This document shows positions 25,119-33,849 of a stretch of DNA of 64,000 nucleotides, piece after piece. Where the stretch lies: the NCBI RefSeq assembly GCF_900114915.1, contig NZ_FOUS01000007.1:62001-126000 (forward strand), in the 5' to 3' direction. Source of the stretch: Bradyrhizobium sp. Rc3b (GTDB taxonomy: Bacteria; Pseudomonadota; Alphaproteobacteria; Rhizobiales; Xanthobacteraceae). The notes under the pieces are model-generated. The model ran no database searches. It was not told the origin of the DNA and was given only the letters and a program-made list of their open reading frames with translations. The first letter of the stretch is position 1; every line of letters begins with the position of its first letter. The translations under genes and the position numbers were made by a program.

Positions 25119-25363
25119 ATGAAAATTACGTTCGGCCAGATGCGTACGATGGGCCTGAGCGGCATCTTGGTCTTTTGCCACTGCGGTCACCATATCGCCC
25201 TGGACGGTGCCCAGTGCCGGGACGAGGTGCGGCTGTCGGACATTGAGCCCCGTTCGTTTGTCAGGGCTGCGGCGCCCGCGGCGCTGATGTTCGGCCCGAC
25301 TTTGAGCGAGGTAATCCAAAGATGGCGATCATAGGCAACCGACCGAAGGGCGATGGAGAATGA
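25119..25363 (+). pseudogene. Second CGHH zinc-ribbon-like gene, frameshifted
   Basis: The first frame gives MRTMGLSGILVFCHCGHHIA and VRLSDIEPR; one base on, the sense continues as FVCQGCGARGADVRPDFE to a TGA at 25361. Removing a single base around 25256 restores a ~80-residue protein with both cysteine pairs. The restored stop overlaps the next ATG as ATGA, strong evidence that the repaired frame was the original. Confidence 0.6.
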
Positions 25364-25626
25364 CGAGGTTCGCAGCCCAACGCCCTTATGCAGATCCTGA
25401 AGCTGCGGCGCGACAGCTAGTCCAACTCGCCGCCAGCGTCGAAGCGGTTCAGGACGGGCGCATTCATATCGAAAAGATCAACGCGCCGTTTCTCTTCACC
25501 CTGCATGGCGCCGCGCCAGAGTTCGGCGCGGGCCTGGAATATGCCATCCAGAAAGGCTGGATCGAGCTGCACGAGAGCGGGTCATATGTGCGCCTTCTAA
25601 GTCCAGGCAAGAGCCTGCTGACATAG
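25360..25626 (+). CDS. Hypothetical protein (88 aa) coupled to the zinc-ribbon gene
   Basis: A helical N-terminal half (AAARQLVQLAASVEAVQ) followed by an alpha-beta part with EYAIQKGWIELHESGSYV, reminiscent of a winged-helix tip. It starts inside the stop of the preceding frame. A fragment of a paralogue lies at 26434-26538. Function unknown. Confidence 0.6.
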   Translation: MTRFAAQRPYADPEAAARQLVQLAASVEAVQDGRIHIEKINAPFLFTLHGAAPEFGAGLEYAIQKGWIELHESGSYVRLLSPGKSLLT

Positions 25627-25661
25627 CAACTTCGGGGTCCTCCCCAGCCACAATTCGGCGC

Positions 25662-25780
25662 AAAAAACGGCCCCAGCTTTTTGGCGGCGACTGGGGCCGT
25701 TGGGACTACTCCGGCCCGCAGGGGGCATGGAGCCGGAGCACAGCACCAAGCCCGAGGATTGCCGGTAGTTCCTAGGGAAG
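25662..25780. repeat. Dispersed intergenic repeat, copy 1
   Basis: About 115 bases nearly identical to 53820-53935. It starts with A-run plus ACGGCCCCAGC, which pairs with GCGACTGGGGCCGT as a terminator-like hairpin, and ends in GCCGGTAGTTCCTAGG. Both copies share blocks such as GTTGGGACTACTCCGG and GGCATGGAGCCGGAGCACAG. Probably a short mobile or REP-type element. Confidence 0.75.
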
Positions 25781-25955
25781 AGATTGCGCCAAATGCGAGA
25801 ACCGGCCCATCGCCAAACGCGCGTCTGACGACGGACCGTCCCGGGTGGATGGCACGTCTAGATCACGCCACAGACCGAAATCTCAATCCTGGTGGCCGGA
25901 GAGTCGTTCCCTTGTGCCAGATCTCCCGAGCGGGCCGGGAGGCTCTGAAGCGGGC

Positions 25956-26186
25956 TTACTTCGGCTTCTCGGCGTGGATGTGAAGGACGTAGAGGGTGTT
26001 CTGGAACTCGTCCACTACCTCCATCCGCCATCCTCGGTCCGGCGTTAGCTTCCCGTCGAGGCTTTGGAGTATCTGCCCAGCCGTCACCGTGGCTTCATGC
26101 CAAGCGGCGTGCTTGTCGGGCAGTTCCTCGCCTTCGAGGTCGGGTTCGTGGCGTTCGTGGGTCACATGGAAGAAATAGCGCGGCAT
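25956..26186 (-). CDS. DUF6894-family small protein
   Basis: A 76-residue protein with the family opening MPRYFFHVTH, an acidic segment (DLEGEELPDKHAAWHEA) and a terminal hairpin (WRMEVVDEFQNTLYVLHI). It is an intact member and serves as reference for the broken copy at 33351-33580. Function of the family is unknown. Confidence 0.8.
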   Translation of the reverse strand: MPRYFFHVTHERHEPDLEGEELPDKHAAWHEATVTAGQILQSLDGKLTPDRGWRMEVVDEFQNTLYVLHIHAEKPK

Positions 26187-26877
26187 GCGTCAGTAATGCT
26201 GACACGCGGACGCCCGTTCCACCCACCGAACAAACCGGGAAGCGGGATTCGCAACCAGTGAACCTCCTCTTCAAACCCTCGGGCGCCTCGGTGCCTCAAT
26301 CCTCCCAGAGCCCACGGGACACGGAGTCGCCGCGGGTGGCGGTACCGTCCTCGAAAAGCTGCTCGTCTAGTGACACCAGTAGGCTATCGCCGAACTTGCG
26401 ATACTTTGTCGGGAATTGCTTCTCCTGGTCAGCGACGGACTCGGCGCCGGCATCAAGCATGCAATTGAGAAGGGCTGGCTCGAGCTGCACGAGAGCGGGA
26501 CTTACGTCCGGCTCTTGAAGGCCGAGCCCACGATTTGAGGCGCCCTCAAAAAAAGTGAGCCCGGTGTGCCTAGGAGGCCGGGCCCATAGCCTCAGCAACG
26601 GCTGCACCGTCGTTCGGCTATCAGCCCCTTAAGTGCCAAAGAAAACATTCGTTCCTTCTGGAAATTAGAACACCTTTCAAATTCAACTTAGGGCATCTGG
26701 GCTTAAAAATGCGGACAGTAATTGACGGCGGTAAGAACGTTCCGTGGCGAGAACAAGCGGCCGCAGGCGCCGCCTTGTGCGACAGCTCCTGCGGCCGGCG
26801 CCGTCACGTTCCGCACGATCGCCACGTCACCTTCTGGTTAACACATAGCTCTGCCAGCGTGCACTGGCGGGCGGCCT
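26187..26877. other. Stretch with only a gene remnant
   Basis: Apart from the paralogue fragment at 26434-26538, open frames here lack ribosome sites and mirror one another on both strands. No RNA gene or clear repeat is seen. Confidence 0.4.
26434..26538 (+). pseudogene. 3' fragment of a paralogue of the 25360-25626 gene
   Basis: The readable end FGAG-like GLGAGIKHAIEKGWLELHES, then GTYVRLL, parallels the C-terminal half of the gene at 25360-25626 and ends with TGA. The 5' half is gone. It points to an old local duplication. Confidence 0.5.
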
Positions 26878-27123
26878 TTACTGCCTCAGCTGGAGCTGCT
26901 CCAGTCCATCCTCGATCACTCGGAGATCCTCAAGTAGCGCATCTCGAGACTCAGCCGGGTTGATGCTAGATGTGGACTGTAGCTGTTCGAGCAACTGGCG
27001 CCGAAGATCTCGCATATTCTCCAAGGCTTGCGGGTTCTTCAGACGTACATAAGCCGAAACGATCCTTTGAATGCTTGTTGCCAATGAGTAGCTCCAAAAA
27101 GAAAATTCTAAAATAGGTTGCAT
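26878..27123 (-). CDS. Phasin-like helical hypothetical protein (81 aa)
   Basis: Start ATG at 27123 with AGGGG five bases upstream. The product opens with an aromatic helix (ILEFSFWSYSLATSIQR), then amphipathic helices ending in VIEDGLEQLQL. Likely a small helical or membrane-associated protein; a longer reading to 27402 crosses the zinc-ribbon remnant and is rejected. Confidence 0.5.
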   Translation of the reverse strand: MQPILEFSFWSYSLATSIQRIVSAYVRLKNPQALENMRDLRRQLLEQLQSTSSINPAESRDALLEDLRVIEDGLEQLQLRQ

Positions 27124-27150
27124 CGTAACCCCTGCAGGAGATAACCCGCA

Positions 27151-27312
27151 AGCCGCTATCACAACGTGAAGCTCTCGGCCGACCAGGTCGACAAGTGGCC
27201 TGATGAGCTCCGGCTGTCTCAGCTCGAGCCGCGGTTCGTGTGCAAGGCAGCCGGCAAGCGCGGCGCCATTCTCAGAGGCGGCAGCCAAGAGAAAATGACG
27301 GCTATTCATTAG
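27151..27312 (+). pseudogene. Third CGHH/zinc-ribbon family remnant
   Basis: The plus frame reads SRYHNVKLSADQVDKWPDEL and SQLEPRFVCKAAGKRGA, matching the second half of the family seen at 18704 and 25119. The first cysteine pair is missing and the second is incomplete (CKAAGK where CKACGK is expected). It is antisense to the end of the frame on the other strand. Confidence 0.5.
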
Positions 27313-27443
27313 GAGCCAAAAGCCTCCCCGCGGATTGAAGCGACGCAAGCCCAAAGAGATCAGCGCCGGTAGATTCCTGCTTTTCGCGGCCGCGCTGCTC
27401 ATTTTTGTCCTGGCGGTTCCGCGCCGGGTTTCGGATTCGTAAA

Positions 27444-28061
27444 ATGCGCGGTGAGTGCCTATCTCCCGCCCATGCGTATGGCGTATGTCTCTGCCTGGCC
27501 ACTGCCGCCAAGCAAGTCCCGTCAGGGCCTGACTGGATTCACGAAGTGAAGCACGACGGCTACCGGATGCTGGTTATCCGGGAGAACGAGCGCGTGCGCC
27601 TCCTCTCTCGCAACGGAACGGACTGGACGAAGCGCTATCCCTGGATTGCTGAAGCGGCCCTTAAGAACCGGCAAAAGCGCTTCGTGATCGATGGCGAGGC
27701 TGTGATCCTGGGCGTAGACGGCATCTCTGATTTCAACGCCCTGCACTCGCGCGAGCACGAGCATGAAGTGCAGCTCTATGCCTTCGATATCCTCGCGATG
27801 GGGGGCGACGACCTGCGGTCGCTACCCCTCCACAAGCGCAAGGCCAATCTAGAGCAGTTTTTGGCCCGCCGGCCGGACGGCATCACCGTTGCACCGTTCG
27901 AACGGGGCGAGATCGGGCCGGAGCTGTTTCGCGCGGCATGCCGCATGGGTCTCGAAGGGCTCGTGTCCAAGCACCGCGATCGGCCGTACCGAGGCGGTCG
28001 GCAGAAGCATTGGGTGAAGGTGAAGAACCGTCTGCATTCAGCAATGGGACGGGAGCTTTAG
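27444..28061 (+). CDS. Minimal ATP-dependent DNA ligase (adenylation domain only)
   Basis: A ~205-residue protein with the ligase motifs: HEVKHDGYRM (motif I with the nucleotide-accepting Lys), RFVIDGEAVILG (motif III), a LEGLVSKHRDRPY block (motif IV) and KHWVKVKN (motif V). It lacks the OB-fold domain of LigD-type ligases and ends soon after motif V, slightly abnormally. Related small ligases are frequent accessory genes in Bradyrhizobium. The N-terminal ~25 residues are atypical, so a start change or small frameshift is possible. Two more ligase sequences are in the window. Confidence 0.7.
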   Translation: MRGECLSPAHAYGVCLCLATAAKQVPSGPDWIHEVKHDGYRMLVIRENERVRLLSRNGTDWTKRYPWIAEAALKNRQKRFVIDGEAVILGVDGISDFNALHSREHEHEVQLYAFDILAMGGDDLRSLPLHKRKANLEQFLARRPDGITVAPFERGEIGPELFRAACRMGLEGLVSKHRDRPYRGGRQKHWVKVKNRLHSAMGREL

Positions 28062-28432
28062 AACCGAGCCACAGGCGCCGCTCTGGTACGCCCCCCAGCC
28101 GTGGGGGGTATATGCGGCTCTGCTCAGAGGTGAAGGCTCGCCAGCTCCGGCGGGCCTTCCCTGACCTTGATGCATGTTAATCCTGCTGAAAATTGTGAAT
28201 TGGATCATATTGCGTCCCAGGAATGCTGCGGTACGGTCAGCGTCACCGGGGCTGGCTGCATATTTCATATAGATCTTTTCACCCGGCTTTTTTGACCATC
28301 GCGCCGGCTGCAGCAGTCCCCTGCTGCGGCCTAGGCTGCGTCCGATCCCCAAGTAGATTTGTTCTCCGCCGCAAGTTTTCCGTTTTTTGCTCGATCATTT
28401 TTCCGGCGTCCAAATTGCCATTGGAGACCTTT

Positions 28433-28645
28433 ATGGCCAAAGAGCATTGCCTGATTGTTCGTGCTGCCGGGAAACAGCTTGACCTGCTACGAGGCGAAGC
28501 CTCCCGCATCGCAAAGGGAGCTAACGTCGCTTGGTGGACCGACCGAGCGGAGATCGGCACCAGGTTCTGCTTCGAAGATTCCAAATCGAAAGATTCATTT
28601 GCCCTCACCTGCGACGGGCTCGGCATCAGCTGCCAGGACGGCTAG
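28433..28645 (+). CDS. Hypothetical protein (70 aa)
   Basis: The ATG has GGAG six bases upstream. The product has a beta-strand start (KEHCLIVRAAGKQ), a central AWWTDRAEIGTRFCF hairpin and a Cys near the end. A perfect terminator follows immediately, so this is a self-contained transcript. No family recognised. Confidence 0.6.
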   Translation: MAKEHCLIVRAAGKQLDLLRGEASRIAKGANVAWWTDRAEIGTRFCFEDSKSKDSFALTCDGLGISCQDG

Positions 28646-28649
28646 CCCC

Positions 28650-28677
28650 AACCCGTCGACTTGGGAGTCGACGGGTT
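28650..28677 (+). terminator. Rho-independent terminator
   Basis: A perfect 12-base stem, AACCCGTCGACT with AGTCGACGGGTT, around a TGGG loop, followed by CTTT. It lies right after the stop at 28645. Confidence 0.8.
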
Positions 28678-28833
28678 CTTTGACCTCGCGTCCCGCGGTA
28701 CTGAGCGATCGAAGAAGTTCCCGCCTCGTGCGACCGGCCCCTCCACACGAAGCCATTTTGGCCGTCGCACGAAGCAATGTTGAAACAATGCGATCCGATC
28801 GTCAGGGAATTATCGCCCGTGAAGGAGGGTTGA

Positions 28834-28989
28834 ATGCGTAGCTTGATCTTCGGTGTTTTGCTCGTAGCGCTGGCAGCGATCGGATCTTCATCATTTATTT
28901 CGGCCGCCCTTTCTGCAGCGCGGGATGCGAAGGCCGCAACGTTTTCAGAACGGCTCGCGCCAGCACTAAAGGTGCCCTCTGGCACCTAG
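28834..28989 (+). CDS. Small exported or membrane protein (51 aa)
   Basis: AAGGAGGG precedes the ATG. The product starts with a signal-like hydrophobic segment (IFGVLLVALAAIGSSSF) and continues as a short soluble helix. Unknown function; supported mainly by its ribosome site. Confidence 0.5.
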   Translation: MRSLIFGVLLVALAAIGSSSFISAALSAARDAKAATFSERLAPALKVPSGT

Positions 28990-29231
28990 GCCTGCCGGCT
29001 GCGGCTGGATGAGCCAGTGGACGAGCGATGCTTGCAAGTTCTCAGGCGAAACCGAATACCAAGTTACCGCGGCGGGCGGCGTGGCTTTGACCGATTAGCG
29101 AGTGCGATCCGGGTTACTTGCGCTATCCTGCAAAAGCTCGGGGACATTCCGGCGTTAGGTCAACGCATCTGCATTTTCCGAATCGACGTTCCATGGTCGC
29201 TCTCCCATGCGTCACGTTCAGGGGTGCAGCT

Positions 29232-29390
29232 GTGAGCCAGTTTCTGTCGATGCTGCTACTAGCAACAGCCGTGGTTCTGACCGTCTGCTTCGGCGTGGCG
29301 GCCTGGCGTCTCTCTGATGAAAAGGACGTCGACATCACTGGCCAGATCCCGCGCCATTCCTATGGATGGAAGGGGTCGCCCACCCGATAG
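29232..29390 (+). CDS. Small single-pass membrane protein (52 aa)
   Basis: GTG start with AGGGG seven bases upstream; one hydrophobic helix (FLSMLLLATAVVLTVCFGVA) and a short polar tail. Unknown function. Confidence 0.45.
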   Translation: MSQFLSMLLLATAVVLTVCFGVAAWRLSDEKDVDITGQIPRHSYGWKGSPTR

Positions 29391-29501
29391 TCCTCGCGCG
29401 TTCAGCGCTCTCTGCCTGAAACCCGGTTGCACTCACTCCGGTGGCACGGTCCTTGCGGATCCAACCAATCTCCGTCGGTCCTGGCAGGGAGCCGTTTCGC
29501 G

Positions 29502-29723
29502 ATGAAACAGAAATCTCGAGTCCTAAAGCCGCGCAAACCCACTCTGAAACACATGGTCGCCGATCTGGTGAGATTGCTTGAAGCAATGGCGGTCCTTGAG
29601 AGATTGAGAGAGAAGATCCGGCTTGCTGAGAACAACCGGAGACCCATTAACCCGCACCGACCAGAGAATCATGACAGAGTTGTTCAATCAGCTGCAGGGG
29701 GAAAACAACAATGGCCAAAGTGA
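29502..29723 (+). CDS. Small basic coiled-coil protein (73 aa)
   Basis: A Lys-rich start followed by a Leu-rich helix (VADLVRLLEAMAVLERLREK). AGGGAG lies ten bases before the ATG. The 3' end overlaps the next gene by 13 bases in another frame. Function unknown. Confidence 0.4.
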   Translation: MKQKSRVLKPRKPTLKHMVADLVRLLEAMAVLERLREKIRLAENNRRPINPHRPENHDRVVQSAAGGKQQWPK

Positions 29724-29935
29724 TCACTATGTTCGATCAGTATTTATTCCAGCTAGGATGCGGCCACGCCGTGGTGCTCGGTCGCTTTCAAAATGCGCAA
29801 TCGTGGACTAATTGCGGCAAGAACACCGACTTGACCGCAACGCCCTTCCGAGAACGTTTGGTACACGATCTCGATACGGCGACCCAGATCGACCTGCAGG
29901 AAAAGGATAAGGGCAACACGGCTGTCAGAGCATGA
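29711..29935 (+). CDS. Hypothetical protein (74 aa)
   Basis: ATG preceded by AGGGGGA eight bases upstream. The protein contains a Cys-His-rich patch (QLGCGHAVVLG, WTNCGKN). A metal-binding role is conceivable but unproven. Confidence 0.45.
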   Translation: MAKVITMFDQYLFQLGCGHAVVLGRFQNAQSWTNCGKNTDLTATPFRERLVHDLDTATQIDLQEKDKGNTAVRA

Positions 29936-30172
29936 TTGGCTCTGGAGTTAGATAACAGCCCTTAGCGGACTCTAGACCTTGGACGCCCTGTCCCGCCGAA
30001 GTCCGCTCCTGGGCCCATTGCTGACCTTATGCCAGAGCGCCGCGAGGACCGCTTTGGAGAAGTAAGCCGACCAAGGTAGTGCTGCCTCACGAGGGCAGCC
30101 TTTGACCCATTGCATCGATTACTGTTTCTGGGTAACCTGAACGATCTGAACAGTCGCCCGAGGCTCGTCTGC

Positions 30173-30451
30173 CTACCCCCGAAAATCAATGCTCCGCAGC
30201 ACGATCCCTGGTGGCGTCCCTTCGAATTCGCAGGCGCGGTATTTGCTGGCGGCGCAGGCTTCGATGCGGTCGCGCAGGCGGGCGAACTGGGCTTCGCGGT
30301 GCTCGGGCGCGACCTTGGGCCCGCGTTCGAGATCGTCCATCGCGGAGGTCGAGATCGCGCAACCGATCTCGCGCGGGCCGTCCTGCATGGAGAACAGCAC
30401 GATCATACGGTCGTATTCGAGGCCGATGTAGCGGCCGCTGGTGAGGGTCAT
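30173..30451 (-). CDS. DUF1488-like protein
   Basis: A 92-residue protein with the short beta-rich fold of DUF1488 proteins: RYIGLEYDRMIVLFSMQDG, EIGCAISTSAMDDLE and a helical end. The family is common in proteobacteria; function unknown. It is isolated, with ~190 bases of spacer on the 5' side. Confidence 0.65.
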   Translation of the reverse strand: MTLTSGRYIGLEYDRMIVLFSMQDGPREIGCAISTSAMDDLERGPKVAPEHREAQFARLRDRIEACAASKYRACEFEGTPPGIVLRSIDFRG

Positions 30452-30641
30452 GACGGGCTCCTGTGCGGTCGGTTCGCTGCCTTCTTTGTCCCCCGCCTTC
30501 GCTGGAGCTACGGCGAGGCAAGCCCGCTTTCACCCACGGCCTTCGCCAAGGCTGCGGCCCTGCAAGCCGCAAGTTAGGCGACCGCCCGCATCGCGTCCGC
30601 GTCTTCCCGCGGGCGACGGGAACTGAGGGGCCGAAATCGCC

Positions 30642-30938
30642 TCAGCTCTCCTCCGACAGCCGGGCGAAATCGTCGAACAGCGCGGAGACCAGCGCGCGGT
30701 GGCGCGTGTCCTCGACCGGCAGGCTGGCGGCATAGAGGTTGAGCAAATAACGCGCCTTCACCGCGGCTTCGGACCAGGACGCGGCGGGCACTGTCATCAG
30801 GCGATTTTCGAGATCGGCCTCACGCTCGCGCAGCTGCCGGACATTGTTCTCGACGTCGGCGAGCGCGCGGCGCAAATCGGTCGCCTTCTGCGCGGCCATG
30901 CCGCGATGCTTGTCGAGCTCGACGAGATGATCAGTCAT
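30642..30938 (-). CDS. Coiled-coil hypothetical protein (98 aa)
   Basis: Residues ~10-45 form a strong coiled coil (RRALADVENNVRQLRERE); a helical C-terminal part follows (SEAAVKARYLLNLYAAS). The ATG lies 8 bases inside the end of the upstream gene, so both are probably co-translated. The pair looks like a conserved Bradyrhizobium two-gene unit of unknown role. Confidence 0.65.
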   Translation of the reverse strand: MTDHLVELDKHRGMAAQKATDLRRALADVENNVRQLREREADLENRLMTVPAASWSEAAVKARYLLNLYAASLPVEDTRHRALVSALFDDFARLSEES

Positions 30939-31197
30939 TGGCGAGGCCCGCGTCGTCGACGACCGCCGCCTCAAGGTCGGCCGCGCGGATCGGGAGCATC
31001 TCGACCGAGCCGAGCACGCCTTCCCCGGGCACGATGATCGAGGTGCCGACGCGGCGCCAGGCCGAGACGGTATCGCTGTCAATCTTCTCCTCGTCAGTAA
31101 TCACCGTATAGACGCCGGCGGGCAGCATGCGCTCGATGCCGTGAATGCGGAATGGATGCCTAAACGCGATGGTTGCCCGCCGCGAACGGATGGTCAT
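30931..31197 (-). CDS. Hypothetical protein (88 aa), first gene of a pair
   Basis: A beta-rich product (TIAFRHPFRIHGIERMLPAG, then YTVITDEEKI and TSIIVPGEGVLG). The ATG at 31197 is chosen over an upstream frame with unlike composition. It overlaps the coiled-coil gene by 8 bases. No named family recognised. Confidence 0.65.
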   Translation of the reverse strand: MTIRSRRATIAFRHPFRIHGIERMLPAGVYTVITDEEKIDSDTVSAWRRVGTSIIVPGEGVLGSVEMLPIRAADLEAAVVDDAGLAND

Positions 31198-31452
31198 GCA
31201 CGCCTGCCTTGCTGCGACAGCGGCCCCAAACCGACGCCGGTGATCGCAACCATGCGCCTCCTCAGCAGCAATAGCCAGCATTATCGTCGCGCGGCGTTTT
31301 AGTCCTCGCTATTGGTGCGCGGCAGGCGTAGGCTCTGATCCATCACCGCATCTTCCGCTACGGCCTCGACCGGTGACTGAGGGTCACGTGCGCTCCCGCC
31401 GTCAAATCAGTCGTCAGGGCGTCGCCTCGTCGTGCCCGCGCAGGAGCATGCG

Positions 31453-31551
31453 ATGTCGCGCTTTCGCGCCTCAGAGTGGATCGTCCCGCCGGTGATCGTT
31501 CCGCTGTTTCTTTTGTTGCTGGTCTGCGCGGCGGCCCTGCTCAATGGCTAA
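31453..31551 (+). CDS. 32-residue membrane peptide
   Basis: AGGAG is eight bases ahead of the ATG; one hydrophobic helix (VIVPLFLLLLVCAAALL) follows a basic start. Its stop overlaps the next start by eight bases. Typical of conserved leader-like micropeptides; role unknown. Confidence 0.5.
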   Translation: MSRFRASEWIVPPVIVPLFLLLLVCAAALLNG

Positions 31552-31810
31552 ACGCACGCGCGTGCCCTGGCTCGTCAGCGGGACGAACGAATACGGCAGC
31601 GCCAATCTCGGGCGCAGCAGCGCCACTGCCGCATTGCGGCTGGCTCGCAAACTGCTGCGCGACGGCACCATGGACGTGCGCGTCTGCACGCCGCGCGGGC
31701 GCGTGCTGCAGGCGAATGAACTCGGTGAACTCGACCCCCAGCAAAGCGACATGGCACAGCAACGCGGCAACCGCGAAGCCAAGAAGCTGAAAAGAAGGCC
31801 AAGGTTATAG
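31544..31810 (+). CDS. Basic hypothetical protein (88 aa)
   Basis: A basic protein (AALRLARKLLRDGTMDVRV, ending KKLKRRPRL) starting inside the end of the membrane peptide gene. Possibly nucleic-acid-associated; no named family. Confidence 0.55.
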   Translation: MAKRTRVPWLVSGTNEYGSANLGRSSATAALRLARKLLRDGTMDVRVCTPRGRVLQANELGELDPQQSDMAQQRGNREAKKLKRRPRL

Positions 31811-32053
31811 TGACCGCACCGATCCCCAAAGATGCTGCCTCGCAGCCGCATTTCGGACTGGCGAAGAAAAAGGAGATGGCGTTTTCGCGCTCCATCAGTC
31901 TACGGGGTCGCCCGCGGCTGGCGTCCGACAACGGTACTTCGGGACTCCAGGCGCCGCGAAGATGAATGTCGCCAGCTTGCACAAGCTATCTGCGCTGACA
32001 ATTGCAATCACTAAGCTGCAATCCAAACCGGAAAAGGATGAGTTGATCTGCAA

Positions 32054-32296
32054 ATGCCGGGAATGACAAAATTGCTCACCACAGTCCTACTCACGGCCCT
32101 CCCTTTGTTGGCACAAGCCGGGCAAATTGCCGAAAAGCTGCCGCTGTCAGACCGTGAGCAGGTTAAGTCTGACCGTGCGAAAGCGGCTGAAGAGGAGAAA
32201 AACTCGACAGCGGCCCGGCCTTGGGATCGCGACGCTGACGGCAAGCGGCCATGGGAGCGGAAGACCCCCTCGCCTTCAGCAAATCCAAAACCATGA
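32054..32296 (+). CDS. Small secreted charged protein (80 aa)
   Basis: Signal peptide (MTKLLTTVLLTALPLLAQAG) and a hydrophilic mature part rich in Lys, Glu, Asp and Trp-Asp/Trp-Glu pairs (RPWDRDADGKRPWERK). Probably disordered in the periplasm. Unknown function. Confidence 0.6.
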   Translation: MPGMTKLLTTVLLTALPLLAQAGQIAEKLPLSDREQVKSDRAKAAEEEKNSTAARPWDRDADGKRPWERKTPSPSANPKP

Positions 32297-32401
32297 CCGC
32301 CGCGGCGAGCCTGACCATATTTCTTGGCTATGCAAATGCCCGTCGCGCTTGGCCAATGTGCTGCTAAGCACTCTAGTCGACGTAGCCTCAGCTTGAGGAA
32401 C

Positions 32402-32632
32402 ATGATCAAAGCCGCCGGCAGTATTTGGAGTTGGCTCGGTGCCGGGCTGATCATTTGGCTCACATACCAAATGGTCGTTGTCGGAATGCCGGCAGCAAAG
32501 CATTTCCTCGATGTGTGCCACCTCAGAGAACTGGAAGCTATTCCACGACCCCCGACCCAGCTCGACTATCACAAGACCGTTGAAACATGTGACGAGCTAA
32601 TCCGAGCCACCCAGCCTCAAAAAATTCCCTGA
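32402..32632 (+). CDS. Single-pass membrane protein with cysteines (76 aa)
   Basis: GAGG lies three bases before the ATG. One N-terminal helix (IWSWLGAGLIIWLTYQMVVV), then a soluble part with two Cys (FLDVCHLREL, VETCDELI) likely exposed to the periplasm. Unknown function. Confidence 0.55.
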   Translation: MIKAAGSIWSWLGAGLIIWLTYQMVVVGMPAAKHFLDVCHLRELEAIPRPPTQLDYHKTVETCDELIRATQPQKIP

Positions 32633-32759
32633 CGTCCGCGGCATGGGCCGAAACGCTCGGTGAGACCGATGCGCCTCGAATAGGGATAATTTCCTTAGGA
32701 ACGCATCGGGAGCTTAAGGCTTGTTCTTAGCCGCGCTGACCCGGCGCGTTGCGGCAAAA

Positions 32760-33044
32760 ATGGATTACATGAGGAAGAACGCAAACAAGCGCCATGACGC
32801 TCGGACCGTTTGCTTTCGGCCTTCTCAATCCTTGCTAGGAGCCGTCACGGCATGGATGGCGCATCGGAACGATCTTCCGAGCTTGTCCGAAGCGATTAGC
32901 CGCCTGGTTGAGCTTGGACTTGCATCCGATACCCACCAGGATCGGCAGAAGCGGCGCGCCCGGAAAATGGCTGGCGATACGATAGATGGTATCGGCGACA
33001 TGGCGACGACGGCAGACAACCGCGCAAGCGCAAGGGCGATCTGA
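32760..33044 (+). CDS. Ribbon-helix-helix-like protein with a C-terminal frame break
   Basis: A 94-residue frame with the RHH-like segment TVCFRPSQSLLGAVTAWMA and SEAISRLVELGLAS. It then reads ARKMAGDTIDGIGD and ends early. In the adjacent frame the sense continues as RKRKGDLIDGPEEFDRVR to a TGA at 33107, which fits how related rhizobial proteins finish. A single-base indel near 33005-33025 is the likely cause. Possibly a DNA-binding regulator or antitoxin-like protein. Confidence 0.55.
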   Translation: MDYMRKNANKRHDARTVCFRPSQSLLGAVTAWMAHRNDLPSLSEAISRLVELGLASDTHQDRQKRRARKMAGDTIDGIGDMATTADNRASARAI

Positions 33045-33162
33045 TCGATGGCCCCGAGGAGTTCGACCGGGTGCGGCTCGATCGCCGGAGAAACAACAGC
33101 GGGATCTGAGCGGGGGGAGCCGCCAAGATCGGGCCACCCGCTACACAAGATTGAGGATAAAG

Positions 33163-33348
33163 ATGAGACAGCAATATCGAACGGCCGCGATCGACGCGGC
33201 GAATAAGTTTTTCAAGGAAACGTCACAGAATAACGCGACCGATTACGAGAAGGCTCAACTGGCTCTTCACGCGAATAGGAAGCGGCTGAGGGCTGAACCT
33301 CTGGCAAAGGAGGCCGAGCGGCAAGCCCGGCGCGACTGGGCGCAATAG
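33163..33348 (+). CDS. Small helical basic protein (61 aa)
   Basis: GAGG lies six bases ahead of the ATG. The product is one or two helices rich in Ala, Arg and Lys. It lies three bases before the DUF6894-like gene and may be co-transcribed. Confidence 0.5.
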   Translation: MRQQYRTAAIDAANKFFKETSQNNATDYEKAQLALHANRKRLRAEPLAKEAERQARRDWAQ

Positions 33349-33350
33349 TC

Positions 33351-33572
33351 GTGGCGCGATTTTACTTCGACATACGGCATGGGGAGGCGCTCGCCGTTGA
33401 CGAAGAAGGCTTGGATCTGCACAGTCTGCGGGCTGCCGAGATCGAGGCAGCTCTTTCTCTTGCTGATATTGCCAGAGAACTCGATCGAGCAGCGAAGACC
33501 TGGCCATCGAAGTTCGGGATAAAAACAGCGTCGTTGTCCGCGCGACATTTATTCTCGAGAAAGCGCGCCTAA
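33351..33572 (+). pseudogene. DUF6894-family gene with a 3' frameshift
   Basis: The start MARFYFDIRHGEA and the acidic EEGLDLHSLRAAEIEAA segment are DUF6894-like, but after ARELDR the frame loses sense. The neighbouring frame gives EVRDKNSVVVRATFILEKAR, the expected terminal hairpin, ending at a TAA at 33578-33580. A one-base change near 33490 explains this. Confidence 0.6.
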
Positions 33573-33576
33573 TCAA

Positions 33577-33789
33577 TTAAATCATCGAGAGCACGACAAT
33601 TCCATTCTCGAGCTCGCCCGAAGCAAGACGTGCCCTCGCCTGACGCTCAAACTCCGTTCGGTGCTTCTGGAGATAGCTGAATGCCTGCTTCTGGGTGCTG
33701 AATGTCGTGGCAAGCCGGCACAAATGCCGATCTGCGCCGGAGGCCAGAAAGAAGATGATGGTTCCGTGATCCGGCTTGATCCTAGGCAC
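33577..33789 (-). CDS. Hypothetical protein (70 aa)
   Basis: The protein has a beta strand (GTIIFFLASGAD), helices with many Arg and Gln, and a terminal strand (NGIVVLSMI). It converges on the DUF6894-like gene. No family recognised. Confidence 0.5.
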   Translation of the reverse strand: MPRIKPDHGTIIFFLASGADRHLCRLATTFSTQKQAFSYLQKHRTEFERQARARLASGELENGIVVLSMI

Positions 33790-33849
33790 GATCTGCAGTC
33801 TCCGGCATTTGACCGGCTCGTCGAGTTTCGCCGGCAGCGTCGAGCACGA

